Positions 25,785-34,747 of a stretch of DNA of 64,000 bases are shown here, piece after piece. Position 1 is the stretch's first letter; every line of letters begins with the position of its first letter. Under the pieces are notes generated by a model. The model was not told the DNA's origin and ran no database searches. It worked only from the letters and a program-made list of their open reading frames with translations. Both the position numbers and the translations under genes were made by a program. The stretch comes from Streptomyces katrae (lineage in GTDB: Bacteria; Actinomycetota; Actinomycetes; Streptomycetales; Streptomycetaceae), in contig NZ_JNZY01000009.1 of assembly GCF_000717655.1 (NCBI RefSeq), positions 124,001 through 188,000 of the forward strand, read 5' to 3'.

Positions 25785-25859
25785 ATGGCCAAGCGCGGCA
25801 ACAAGAAGCGAGCACGCAAGAAGAAGAAGGCGAACCACGGCAAGCGTCCCAACGCCTGA
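25785..25859 (+). CDS. 50S ribosomal protein bL37 (24 aa)
   Basis: A 24-residue, extremely basic protein: MAKRGNKKRARKKKK, then ANHGKRPNA. It matches the actinobacterial small ribosomal protein bL37 as I recall it from mycobacterial ribosome structures, notably the ANHGKRPN end. GAGGGAG lies about 9 nt before the ATG, a TAGACT hexamer about 45 bp upstream could be a -10, and a near-ideal terminator follows 21 bp after the stop, so this is a compact, dedicated gene. It would bind rRNA in the large subunit. It is short enough to be missed by most gene callers. Confidence 0.85.
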   Translation: MAKRGNKKRARKKKKANHGKRPNA

Positions 25860-25880
25860 CCGGTCCGCCCCTCAGACGTA

Positions 25881-25918
25881 CGAGAGCCGCGCCCCGATCG
25901 ATCGGGGCGCGGCTCTCG
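25881..25918. terminator. 38-bp perfect palindrome terminator
   Basis: CGAGAGCCGCGCCCCGATC is followed directly by its reverse complement (19-bp arms). It lies between bL37 and the convergent meaB and probably stops both. Confidence 0.85.
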
Positions 25919-25969
25919 CGTGCGTGCGGTGACGGAGGCAGGGCGGAGGCAGGTACGGGCCCTACGGCC

Positions 25970-26929
25970 TCAGGCCTCCGTCAGCGTCGCCAGGAGCGTG
26001 TCCGCGGCCGCGTACGGGTCCAGCTCGCCGGCCGCGACCCGGGCCGCCAGGGCGCCGAGGTGTGCGTCCCCGTGCACGTCGGCCATCCGGGCCCGCAGGG
26101 ACGTCACCGCGATGGTCTCCACCTCGCGCGCGGCCCGGGCCGCACGGCGCTCGGCCAGCACCCCGCGCTCGTCCATCCACGCCCGGTGCTTCTCCAGGGC
26201 CTCGACCAGCTCGTCGATGCCCTGGCCGCGGGCCGCGACCGTCTTGACGATCGGCGGCCGCCAGTCGTCCCGGCCCCGTGCCTCGCCCAGGCCCAGCATG
26301 TGGTTCAGCTCCCGGGCGGTCGCGTCCGCGCCGTCCCGGTCCGCCTTGTTCACCACGTACACGTCGCCGATCTCCAGGATGCCCGCCTTCGCGGCCTGGA
26401 TCCCGTCGCCCATCCCGGGGGCCAGCAGCACCACCGAGGTGTCGGCCTGAGAGGCGATCTCCACCTCCGACTGCCCGACCCCGACCGTCTCGACCAGGAT
26501 CACCTCGCAGCCGGCCGCGTCCAGCACCCGGATCGCCTGCGGGGCGGCCCAGGCGAGACCGCCCAGGTGGCCGCGGGTGGCCATGGAGCGGATGTAGACC
26601 CCCGGATCGGAGGCGTGGTCCGACATCCGGACCCGGTCGCCGAGCAGCGCACCGCCGGAGAACGGCGAGGACGGGTCGACGGCGAGGACGCCGACCCGCT
26701 TGCCGGCCTTGCGGTACGCGGAGACCAGCGCCGAGGTCGACGTGGACTTGCCGACGCCCGGGGATCCGGTCAGGCCCACCACGTACGCCCCGCCCGTCAG
26801 CGGGGCCAGCGCCGCCATCACCTCGCGCAGCTGCGGGGACGCCCCCTCGACCAGCGAGATCAGCCGGGCCACCGCCCTGGGCCTGCCCTCACGCGCCTGG
26901 GCCACCAGCTGGGGGACGTCCACCGTCAT
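25970..26929 (-). CDS. meaB: methylmalonyl-CoA mutase-associated GTPase
   Basis: 319 aa G3E-family GTPase that chaperones and protects B12-dependent acyl-CoA mutases and gates cofactor loading. P-loop GSPGVGKS at residues 55-62, switch region LAVDPSSPFSGGALLGDRVRM as separate blocks, ETVGVGQSE and NKADRDGA as the base-recognition loop. The ATG start is 58 bp downstream of the thiolase gene on the same strand, so an operon is likely. The mutase it serves may be IcmA (at 15 kb) or a methylmalonyl-CoA mutase elsewhere. Confidence 0.95.
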   Translation of the reverse strand: MTVDVPQLVAQAREGRPRAVARLISLVEGASPQLREVMAALAPLTGGAYVVGLTGSPGVGKSTSTSALVSAYRKAGKRVGVLAVDPSSPFSGGALLGDRVRMSDHASDPGVYIRSMATRGHLGGLAWAAPQAIRVLDAAGCEVILVETVGVGQSEVEIASQADTSVVLLAPGMGDGIQAAKAGILEIGDVYVVNKADRDGADATARELNHMLGLGEARGRDDWRPPIVKTVAARGQGIDELVEALEKHRAWMDERGVLAERRAARAAREVETIAVTSLRARMADVHGDAHLGALAARVAAGELDPYAAADTLLATLTEA

Positions 26930-26987
26930 GCGTGCTGCGCTCCTCGGTTCTCGCTGCGGTTGCGGATACGGCTCCGGTCGAAACTAC

Positions 26988-28184
26988 TCAAGGAACCCGG
27001 ACGATCAGGGCGTCGCCCTGGCCGCCGCCACCGCACAGCGCGGCTGCGCCGACCCCGCCGCCCCGGCGCTTCAGCTCCAGCGCCAGGTGCAGCACCACGC
27101 GGGCGCCGGACATGCCGATCGGGTGGCCCAGGGCAATGGCGCCACCGTTGACGTTCACCCTTTCCGGGGTCACGCCGAGGTCCTTCATTGACTGCACGGC
27201 GACGGCCGCGAAGGCCTCGTTGATCTCGATGAGGTCCAGGTCGGAGACCTCGAGGCCCTCCTTCTTCAGGGCGTGCAGGATCGCGTTCGACGGCTGCGAC
27301 TGCAGGGAGTTGTCGGGACCGGCCACGTTGCCGTGGGCGCCGATCTCGGCGATCCACTCCAGGCCCAGCTCCTCGGCCTTCGCCTTGCTCATCACGACCA
27401 CGGCGGCGGCGCCGTCGGAGATCTGCGAGGAGGTGCCGGCGGTGATCGTGCCGTCCTTCGCGAAGGCCGGGCGCAGCTTGCCGAGGGACTCCACCGTGGT
27501 CTCCGGGCGGATGCCCTCGTCCTGGGAGAAGATGACCGGGTCGCCCTTGCGCTGCGGGATCTCGACCGGGGTGATCTCGGCCTCGAAGACGCCGTTCTTC
27601 TGCGCGGCGGCGGCCCGCTGGTGCGAGGCGGCGGCGAACTCGTCCTGCGGGGCGCGCTCGATGCCCAGGCGGGTGTTGTGCTTCTCGGTGGACTCGCCCA
27701 TCGCGATGTTCTCGAAGGCGTCGGTGAGGCCGTCGTAGGCCATCGCGTCCAGCATCTCGATCGCGCCGTACTTGAAGCCCTCTCGAGACTTCGGCAGCAG
27801 GTGCGGGGCGTTGGTCATGGACTCCTGGCCGCCCGCGACCACGATGTCGAACTCGCCGGCGCGGATGAGCTGGTCGGCCAGCGCGATCGCGTCGAGGCCG
27901 GAGAGGCAGACCTTGTTGATGGTGAGCGCCGGCACGTTCATGGGGATGCCGGCCTTGACGGCGGCCTGGCGGGCGGGGATCTGGCCCGCGCCGGCCTGCA
28001 GCACCTGGCCCATGATCACGTATTGCACCTGGTCACCGGCGATGCCGGCCCGTTCCAGCGCGGACTTGATGGCGAACCCGCCGAGGTCGGCGCCCGAGAA
28101 GGACTTCAGCGAGCCGAGCAGCCGCCCCATGGGCGTGCGGGCCCCGGCGACGATCACTGACGTGGTGTTGTTCGTTCCGGACAT
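26988..28184 (-). CDS. acetyl-CoA acetyltransferase (thiolase)
   Basis: 398 aa. Condenses or cleaves acetoacetyl-CoA. The nucleophile is Cys93 in [23 protein letters not shown] holds the conserved Asn-Glu-Ala-Phe, [11 protein letters not shown] the His, and CGGGGQGDA the second catalytic Cys. The ATG at 28184 has AAGGGGC upstream. It is divergent from methylmalonyl-CoA epimerase across a small palindrome and followed by meaB. A role in acetoacetyl-CoA supply or degradation is likely. Confidence 0.94.
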   Translation of the reverse strand: MSGTNNTTSVIVAGARTPMGRLLGSLKSFSGADLGGFAIKSALERAGIAGDQVQYVIMGQVLQAGAGQIPARQAAVKAGIPMNVPALTINKVCLSGLDAIALADQLIRAGEFDIVVAGGQESMTNAPHLLPKSREGFKYGAIEMLDAMAYDGLTDAFENIAMGESTEKHNTRLGIERAPQDEFAAASHQRAAAAQKNGVFEAEITPVEIPQRKGDPVIFSQDEGIRPETTVESLGKLRPAFAKDGTITAGTSSQISDGAAAVVVMSKAKAEELGLEWIAEIGAHGNVAGPDNSLQSQPSNAILHALKKEGLEVSDLDLIEINEAFAAVAVQSMKDLGVTPERVNVNGGAIALGHPIGMSGARVVLHLALELKRRGGGVGAAALCGGGGQGDALIVRVP

Positions 28185-28232
28185 GGAGCACAGCCCCTTG
28201 AAGATGAGGAGTGAACGAGGGTTTACCTGAAT

Positions 28233-28246
28233 GTACTGAGCAGTAC
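28233..28246. promoter_or_regulatory. palindrome between divergent thiolase and epimerase genes
   Basis: GTACTG and CAGTAC with an AG centre, midway between the two divergent starts. A candidate shared operator. Confidence 0.45.
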
Positions 28247-28321
28247 CCGCCCCGTCACCGGGCAGTCGGTGTGATCGCTGGCACGTTGCGTGACCGGCCT
28301 CCTCGGCGGTGCACTGGTCCC

Positions 28322-28750
28322 ATGCTGACAAGAATCGACCACATCGGGATCGCCTGCTTCGACCTGGACAAGACCGTCGAGTTCTACCGTGCCACGTACG
28401 GCTTCGAGGTGTTCCACTCCGAGGTCAACGAGGAGCAGGGCGTGCGCGAGGCCATGCTCAAGATCAACGGAACCTCCGACGGCGGCGCCTCCTACCTCCA
28501 GCTCCTCGAGCCCACCCGCGAGGACTCCGCGGTGGGCAAGTGGCTGGCCAAGAACGGCGAGGGCGTGCACCACATCGCCTTCGGCACCGAGGACGTCCTG
28601 GGCGACTCGGAGGCCATCCGCGGCAAGGGCGTCCGGGTCCTCTACGACCAGCCCCGCACGGGCTCGATGGGCTCCTCGATCACCTTCCTCCACCCCAAGG
28701 ACTGCCACGGAGTCCTCACCGAACTGGTCACCTCCAACCCCGACCATTGA
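28322..28750 (+). CDS. mce: methylmalonyl-CoA epimerase
   Basis: 142 aa VOC-fold enzyme interconverting (R)- and (S)-methylmalonyl-CoA in propionate metabolism. Metal ligands are visible: His in [18 protein letters not shown], His in [13 protein letters not shown], and Glu in GVLTELV; the LQLLEP strand supplies another. Full length. The ATG start at 28322 has no strong ribosome site. It is divergent from thiolase-meaB; together they fit an acyl-CoA module supplying methylmalonyl-CoA. Confidence 0.94.
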   Translation: MLTRIDHIGIACFDLDKTVEFYRATYGFEVFHSEVNEEQGVREAMLKINGTSDGGASYLQLLEPTREDSAVGKWLAKNGEGVHHIAFGTEDVLGDSEAIRGKGVRVLYDQPRTGSMGSSITFLHPKDCHGVLTELVTSNPDH

Positions 28751-28946
28751 TGGACCACTGATGGCCCGATTCCCCGGCCGGTAGAGTGGCCATGGCTCGG
28801 CCGGGGTTCGGTGCGGAGACGGGGTCGGGGCCTGTGACCCCTGCCCCGGTATCTGACACCATTCCCCCGGGGGCGTCGTTCAGCGGGCGAGCGATGCTCA
28901 ATTGGGAGTGAGCTTGCGACCAGGGGACGGATGGGACCGCGCTGTG

Positions 28947-31900
28947 CGGGGCTACGAAAGCCAGGAGAGCCATCAGGCTGAAGCCGACCATCTCTCGCGC
29001 TTCGAAGCCGAGATGGAGCGGCTGAAGAAGGAGCGCGGGAAGGCCGTCCAGCACGCCGAAGACCTCGGGTACCAGGTCGAGGTGCTGCGCGCCAAGCTCC
29101 ACGAGGTGCGCCGCAATCTGGCGTCCCGCCCTGCCTACGACAGTGCGGACATGGGCTACCAGGCGGAGCAGCTGCTCCGCAATGCCCAGATCCAGGCCGA
29201 CCAGATGCGCTCGGACGCCGAGCGCGAGCTGCGCGACGCCCGGGCGCAGACCCAGCGCATCCTGCAGGAGCACGCCGAGCACCAGGCGCGCCTGCAGGCC
29301 GAGCTGCACGCCGAGGCCGTCAGCCGCCGCCAGCGCCTGGACCAGGAGCTCAACGAGCGCCGCCAGACCGTCGAGGCGCACGTCAACGAGAACGTAGCCT
29401 GGGCCGAGCAGCTGCGCGCCCGTACGGAGTCCCAGGCCCGCCGGCTCATGGACGAGTCCCGCGCCGAGGCCGAGCAGTCCCTGAACGCGGCCCGTGCCGA
29501 GGCCGCCCGCGTCACCGAGGAGACCCGGCGCCGGCTGGCCGCCGATGCCGAGGCCGCCCGTGCGGAGACCGAAGCCACCCTGCTGCGCGCCCGCAAGGAG
29601 GCCGAGCGGCTGCTGACCGCCGCCTCCGCGCAGGCCCAGGAGGCCACCGAGCACGCCGAGCGCCTGCGTACGAGCACCACCGCCGAGGCCGAGCAGACCC
29701 GGCAGCAGACCCTCGACCTCGGCCGGGTGGCCGAGCAGCGGATCCAGGAGGCCGACGGAGCCCTGCGCTCGGCGCGCGCCGAGGCCGAGAAGCTCCTCGC
29801 GGACGCCAAGGAGAGCGCCGCGCGGCAGCTCGCCTCTGCGGAGTCGGTCAACGAGCAGCGCACCCGCACCGCCAAGGAGCAGGTGGCCCGGCTGGTCGGC
29901 GAGGCCACCAAGGAGGCGGAGGTCCTCAAGGCCGAGGCCGAGCAGACCCTCGCCGACGCCCGCGCCGGCGTCGAGCGGCTGCGTGCGGAGGCCGCGGAGC
30001 AGGCCCGCGCGGCGGCGGCCGAGGACACGGCCGCCCAGCTGGCGAAGGCGGCCCGCACGGCCGAGGACGTACTGAACAAGGCCTCGGAGGACGCGCGGGC
30101 CACCACCCGTGCCGCGTCCGAGGAGGCGGAGCGGATCCGCCGCGAGGCCGAGTCCGAGGCGGAGCGGCTGCGCCTCCAGGCGGCGGCCACGGCCGACGAG
30201 CTCAAGGGCGCCGCGAAGGACGACACCGAGGAGTACCGGGCCCGCACCGTCGAACTCCAGGCGGAGGCCCGGCGGCTGCGCGGCGAGGCCGAGCAGCTGC
30301 GCGCCGAGGCGGTCGCCGAGGGCGAGCGGATCCGCGGCGAGGCCCGCCGCGAGGCGGTCCAGCAGATCGAGGAGGCGGCCCGGACCGCCGAGGAGCTGCT
30401 GGGCAAGGCCAAGTCGGACGCGGACGAGCTGCGCGGCGGGGCGAGCGCCGAGAGCGAGCGGGTCCGCGCCGAGGCCGTCGAGCGGGCCACCACACTGCGC
30501 AAGCAGGCCGAGGAGACCCTCGAGCGGACCCGCGCCGAGGCGGAGCGGCTGCGCGCCGAGGCCGAGGAGCAGGCGGAGGCCGTACGGGCCGAGGCCGACG
30601 CGGCGGCCCGTGCGCGGCGCGAGGAGACCGAGCAGGCCGTCGCGGCGAAGCGTGCGGAGGCCGACGAGGAGCTCGTACGCCTGCACGCGGAGGCCGAGAG
30701 CCGGCTGGGCACGGCCGAGCAGACGCTGCGCGACGCCCGCGGGGCGGCGGAGAGCATCCGCCGGGAGACCACCGAGGAGGCCGACCGGCTGCGCGCCGAG
30801 GCGGCGGAGCGGATCCGCAGCCTCCAGGCACAGGCGGAGGCGGAGGCCGACCAGCTGCGCACCGACGCGGCGAACGACGCCGGGCGGGCTCGTGCGGAGG
30901 CCGAGCAGGTCGCCGTACGGCTGCGCAGCGAGGCGGAGTCCGAGGCGGAGCGGGTGCGCACCGAGGCGCAGGAGACCGCGGACCGGCTGCGTGCGGAGGC
31001 CAAGGCCGCCGCCGAGCGGGTCGCCGCGGAGGCCGCCGAGGCGCTGGCCGCCGCGCAGGAGGAGGCCGCCCGGCGCCGCCGGGAGGCCGAGGAGACCCTC
31101 GCGTCGGCCCGGACGGACGCGGACAGCGAGCGGGCCCAGGCCCGCGAGCAGAGCGAGGAACTGCTGGCTTCGGCCCGCAAGCGCTCGGAGGAGGCGCAGG
31201 CCGAGGCGGCCCGCCTGACCGAGGAGGCGGAGCGGCGCGCCGCGGAGCTGGTGTCGGCGGCGGAGGCCACCGCCCAGCAGGTACGGGACGCCGTGGCCGG
31301 TCTGCACGAGCAGGCCGAGGAGGAGATCACCGGGCTGCGCAGCGCCGCCGAGCACGCGGCGGAGCGTACGAAGACGGAGGCCGAGGAGGAGGCTGCGCGC
31401 GTCCGCGCGGACGCCTACGACGAGCGCGAGCGGGCCACCGAGGACGCCAACCGGATCCGCACCGAGGCGCGTGCGGAGACGGACGCGGCGAAGGCCCTGG
31501 CCGAGCGCACGGTCGGCGACGCGATCGCCGAGGCGGAGCAGCTGCGCAGCGACACCGCCGAGTACGCGCAGCGGGTGCGTACGGAGGCGACGGACGCGCT
31601 GGCCGCGGCCGAGCGCGACGCGGCCCGGACCCGGGCCGATGCCCGTGCCGACGCGAACCGGATCCGCGGCGAGGCGGCGGACTCCCTGGAGTCCTCGCGC
31701 GCCGAGGGCGGCCGGATCGTCGCCGAGGCGACGGCGGAGGCCGAGCGGCTCACCGAGGAGACCCTGGCGGCGAACGCGGCCACCGTCGGCGAGGCCACCG
31801 CGGAGGCGGAGCGGATCACCGCCGAGGCGGCCGAGGCGGCCGAGGCCACCCGCGCCGAGGCGGCGGGCACGCTGGACGAGGCGCGCTCGGAGGCCAATCG

Positions 31901-33479
31901 GCTGCGCACCGAGGCCGCGGAGCAGGCGGACCGGCTCGTCACCGAGGCCGTGTCCGAGGCGGAGCGGCTCACGGAGGAGACGCGCGCCGCGAACGAGGCG
32001 ACGGTCGGCGAGGCGACGGCGAAGGCCGAGCGGCTCACCCGGCAGGCGTCCGACATGCTGGCCGCGGCCGAGCGGGATGCGACGCGGATCCTGGTCGACG
32101 CCCGCAACGAGGGCGACCGGCTGGTCGACGAGACGCGTGCGGCCAACGAGGCCACCATCGGCGAGGCCGCGGCGGAGGCCGAGCGGCTGCGCACGGAGGC
32201 GGCGCAGACCCTGGACGACGCCCGCGCCGAGGGCGGCCGGATCATCGGTGAGGCCACCGCGGAGGCGGACCGGGTCACGGTCGCTGCGAACGAGACGCTC
32301 GCGAGCGCCGAGCGGGAGTCCGAGCGGACCCTCGACGAGGCGCGCGCGGAGGCGGGGCGGCTGCGCAGCGAGGCCGCCGAGCAGGCGGACCGGCTCATCA
32401 CCGAGGCCGCGTCCGAGGCGGACAAGCTCACCGAGCAGACCCGCAAGGACAACGAGCGCACGGTCGGCGAGGCCCAGGCCGAAGCCGAACGGCTGCGTGC
32501 GGAGGCCTCCGAGGCCCTGGCCTCGGCGCAGGAGCACGCGACCCGTACCCGCTCGGAGGCCGAGCGGGTCAAGGCCGAAGCGGCGACCGAGGCGGAGCGC
32601 ACCCGTACGGAGGCCCGCGCGGAGTCGGAGCGGCTGCTGGACGAGGCCCGCGAGGAGGCCAACAAGCGGCGCAGCGAGGCTGCGGAGCAGGTGGACCGGC
32701 TCATCACCGAGGCCGCGGCGGAGGCGGACAAGCTCGCCTCCGACGCCAAGGCCCAGGCCCTGGCCGCGACGACGGCGGCCGAGGAGCAGGCCGACGCGAT
32801 GGTCGACGCGGCCCGCAAGGAGGCCGCGCGGATCTCCTCGGAGGCGACCGTCGAGGGCAACTCCCTGGTGGAGAAGGCCCGTACGGACGCGGACGAGCTG
32901 CTGGTCGGCGCGCGCAGCGACGCGGCCGCCATAAGGGAGCGGGCGGAGGAGCTGCGCTCCCGCGTCGAGGGCGAGGTCGAGGAGCTGCACGAGCGGGCCC
33001 GCCGGGAGTCGGCCGAGCAGATGAAGTCGGCCGGCGAGCGCGTGGACAAGCTGGTCCGGGCGGCGACCGAGCAGAGCGTCCAGGCCGAGGCGAAGGCCAA
33101 GGCCCTGGTGTCGGACGCGAGCAGCGAGGCGAGCAAGGTCCGGATCGCGGCAGTGCGCAAGGCCGAGGCGCTGCTCAAGGAGGCCGAGCAGAAGAAGGCC
33201 GAGCTGGCCCGCGAGGCCGAGAACGCCCTCGCGCAGGCGAAGGCGGAGGCGGAGCGGCTCGTCGACGAGGGGCGCCGTGAGCTGGAGGTCCTGGTGCGCA
33301 GGCGCGAGGACATCCAGGCGGAGATCTCCCGTGTCCAGGACGTTCTTGAGGCGTTGGAATCATTCGAGGCGCCTTCGGGTGGCGGAAAGCCCGCAGTCGG
33401 CGGCCAGGGCGCGGGGGGCGTGAAGGCCGGGGCTGCTGCGGGTTCCACTCGTTCGGGTGGCAAGTCGTCGGAGGGCTAG
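28947..33479 (+). CDS. scy: Scy, polarised-growth coiled-coil scaffold
   Basis: About 1510 aa of nearly continuous coiled coil. After a short N-terminus with DHLSRFEAEMERLKKERGKA and GYQVEVLRAKLHEVRR, a Pro-containing break (SRPAYDSADMGYQAEQLL) is followed by hundreds of hendecad-like Ala/Glu/Arg repeats such as AEAERLRAEA. The C-terminal segment is charged (ELEVLVRRREDIQAEISRVQ) then Gly-rich. This is Scy of Streptomyces (SCO5397 in S. coelicolor), which assembles the hyphal-tip polarisome with DivIVA and FilP. The GTG at 28947 matches the known N-terminus; TTG 28902 or GTG 28908 would add 13-15 residues. The next gene is filP. A very long antisense frame here is an artefact of the repeats. 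Confidence 0.92.
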   Translation, partial: RGYESQESHQAEADHLSRFEAEMERLKKERGKAVQHAEDLGYQVEVLRAKLHEVRRNLASRPAYDSADMGYQAEQLLRNAQIQADQMRSDAERELRDARAQTQRILQEHAEHQARLQAELHAEAVSRRQRLDQELNERRQTVEAHVNENVAWAEQLRARTESQARRLMDESRAEAEQSLNAARAEAARVTEETRRRLAADAEAARAETEATLLRARKEAERLLTAASAQAQEATEHAERLRTSTTAEAEQTRQQTLDLGRVAEQRIQEADGALRSARAEAEKLLADAKESAARQLASAESVNEQRTRTAKEQVARLVGEATKEAEVLKAEAEQTLADARAGVERLRAEAAEQARAAAAEDTAAQLAKAARTAEDVLNKASEDARATTRAASEEAERIRREAESEAERLRLQAAATADELKGAAKDDTEEYRARTVELQAEARRLRGEAEQLRAEAVAEGERIRGEARREAVQQIEEAARTAEELLGKAKSDADELRGGASAESERVRAEAVERATTLRKQAEETLERTRAEAERLRAEAEEQAEAVRAEADAAARARREETEQAVAAKRAEADEELVRLHAEAESRLGTAEQTLRDARGAAESIRRETTEEADRLRAEAAERIRSLQAQAEAEADQLRTDAANDAGRARAEAEQVAVRLRSEAESEAERVRTEAQETADRLRAEAKAAAERVAAEAAEALAAAQEEAARRRREAEETLASARTDADSERAQAREQSEELLASARKRSEEAQAEAARLTEEAERRAAELVSAAEATAQQVRDAVAGLHEQAEEEITGLRSAAEHAAERTKTEAEEEAARVRADAYDERERATEDANRIRTEARAETDAAKALAERTVGDAIAEAEQLRSDTAEYAQRVRTEATDALAAAERDAARTRADARADANRIRGEAADSLESSRAEGGRIVAEATAEAERLTEETLAANAATVGEATAEAERITAEAAEAAEATRAEAAGTLDEARSEANRLRTEAAEQADRLVTEAVSEAERLTEETRAANEATVGEATAKAERLTRQASDMLAAAERDATRILVDARNEGDRLVDETRAANEATIGEAAAEAERLRTEAAQTLDDARAEGGRIIGEATAEADRVTVAANETLASAERESERTLDEARAEAGRLRSEAAEQADRLITEAASEADKLTEQTRKDNERTVGEAQAEAERLRAEASEALASAQEHATRTRSEAERVKAEAATEAERTRTEARAESERLLDEAREEANKRRSEAAEQVDRLITEAAAEADKLASDAKAQALAATTAAEEQADAMVDAARKEAARISSEATVEGNSLVEKARTDADELLVGARSDAAAIRERAEELRSRVEGEVEELHERARRESAEQMKSAGERVDKLVRAATEQSVQAEAKAKALVSDASSEASKVRIAAVRKAEALLKEAEQKKAELAREAENALAQAKAEAERLVDEGRRELEVLVRRREDIQAEISRVQDVLEALESFEAPSGGGKPAVGGQGAGGVKAGAAAGSTRSGGKSSEG

Positions 33480-33672
33480 TCGGCGAGGGAGATGTGTGTT
33501 CCTGATGAAGGTTCAGGCGAACGAGTGACAAGCATTCTGCCGCCTTGCCACTCAAAAGGGGTGTCATTGTCCAGATCAATCGTCGATTGACTCGAAGACA
33601 CGCCGCTTCGGCGCCTAGGATTCCCCTAACACCTCACGTAGCACCTCATCGGTCTCATTCGACAGGAACCCC

Positions 33673-34611
33673 ATGAGCGACACTTCCTCCCCCTTCGGCT
33701 TCGAGCTCGTGCGGCGTGGTTACGACCGCGGTCAGGTGGACGACCGCATTACCAAGCTGGTCTCCGACCGCGACAGCGCCCTTGGACGTATCAACTCTCT
33801 GGAAAAGCGGATCGAGGAGCTGCACCTCGAGACGCAGAACGCCCAGGCCCAGGTGAGCGACGCCGAGCCGTCGTACGCCGGCCTCGGTGCCCGGGTCGAG
33901 AAGATCCTGCGCCTGGCCGAGGAGGAGGCGAAGGACCTGCGCGAGGAGGCCCGTCGCGCGGCCGAGCAGCACCGTGAGCTCGCCGAGTCGGCTGCCCAGC
34001 AGGTCCGCAACGACGCCGAGTCGTTCGCCGCCGACCGCAAGTCGAAGGCGGAGGACGAGGGCGTCCGCATCGTCGAGAAGGCCAAGGGCGACGCCTCCAC
34101 CCTGCGCGCCGAGGCCCAGAAGGACGCCGCCTCCAAGCGCGAGGAGGCCGACGCCCTGTTCGAGGAGACCCGCGCCAAGGCCGCACAGGCCGCCGCGGAC
34201 TTCGAGACCAACCTGGCCAAGCGCCGCGAGCAGTCCGAGCGCGACCTGGCCTCGCGTCAGGCCAAGGCCGAGAAGCGCCTCGCGGAGATCGAGCACCGCG
34301 CCGAGCAGCTGCGCCTGGAGGCCGAGAAGCTGCGTACGGACGCCGAACGCCGCGCCCGCCAGACCGTGGAGACCGCGCAGCGCCAGGCCGAGGACATCGT
34401 CGCCGACGCCAATGCGAAGGCCGACCGCATCCGCAGCGAGTCCGAGCGCGAGCTGGCGGCGCTCACCAACCGCCGCGACTCCATCAACGCCCAGCTGACC
34501 AACGTCCGCGAGATGCTGGCGACGCTGACCGGTGCGGCTGTCGCAGCGGCCAACCCGATCGTCGACGACGAGCCCGTCACCCGCGGCGTCCCGGCGCAGC
34601 AGAGCCGCTAG
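33673..34611 (+). CDS. filP: FilP, intermediate-filament-like protein
   Basis: 312 aa, SCO5396 homologue. The DivIVA-like N-terminus (FGFELVRRGYDRGQVDDRI, LVSDRDSALGRINSLEKRI) is followed by a long coiled coil and a short tail ending PVTRGVPAQQSR. FilP forms cis-interconnected filaments, interacts with DivIVA and Scy at growing tips, and stiffens hyphae. The ATG at 33673 has AGGAAC upstream. It is 193 bp downstream of scy in the same direction, with its own gap, and ends in a strong terminator. Confidence 0.94.
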   Translation: MSDTSSPFGFELVRRGYDRGQVDDRITKLVSDRDSALGRINSLEKRIEELHLETQNAQAQVSDAEPSYAGLGARVEKILRLAEEEAKDLREEARRAAEQHRELAESAAQQVRNDAESFAADRKSKAEDEGVRIVEKAKGDASTLRAEAQKDAASKREEADALFEETRAKAAQAAADFETNLAKRREQSERDLASRQAKAEKRLAEIEHRAEQLRLEAEKLRTDAERRARQTVETAQRQAEDIVADANAKADRIRSESERELAALTNRRDSINAQLTNVREMLATLTGAAVAAANPIVDDEPVTRGVPAQQSR

Positions 34612-34682
34612 TACGCCCGGAGTTCACCGGCGGTCGACCTGTCGGCCACTCACCGGATACCCGCCGGTAGCGAAATGTCCTG

Positions 34683-34729
34683 CCCGAGGGCCCTGTGTCA
34701 CCTGTTTGAGGTGGCGTGGGGCCCTCGGG
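34683..34729. terminator. filP terminator
   Basis: 11-bp perfect arms CCCGAGGGCCC and GGGCCCTCGGG enclose a second stem (CACC and GGTG). Confidence 0.8.
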
Positions 34730-34747
34730 CGTTCTAGCGTGAGCCGC

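Noticed and set aside
28728..32990. A 1420-aa open frame antisense to scy, and shorter antisense frames of 682 and 724 aa in the same region
   Set aside because: They arise because GC-rich coiled-coil repeats in scy leave the other frames free of stops. The translations are low-complexity Arg/Leu/Gly with no family features, and scy itself is a recognised gene.
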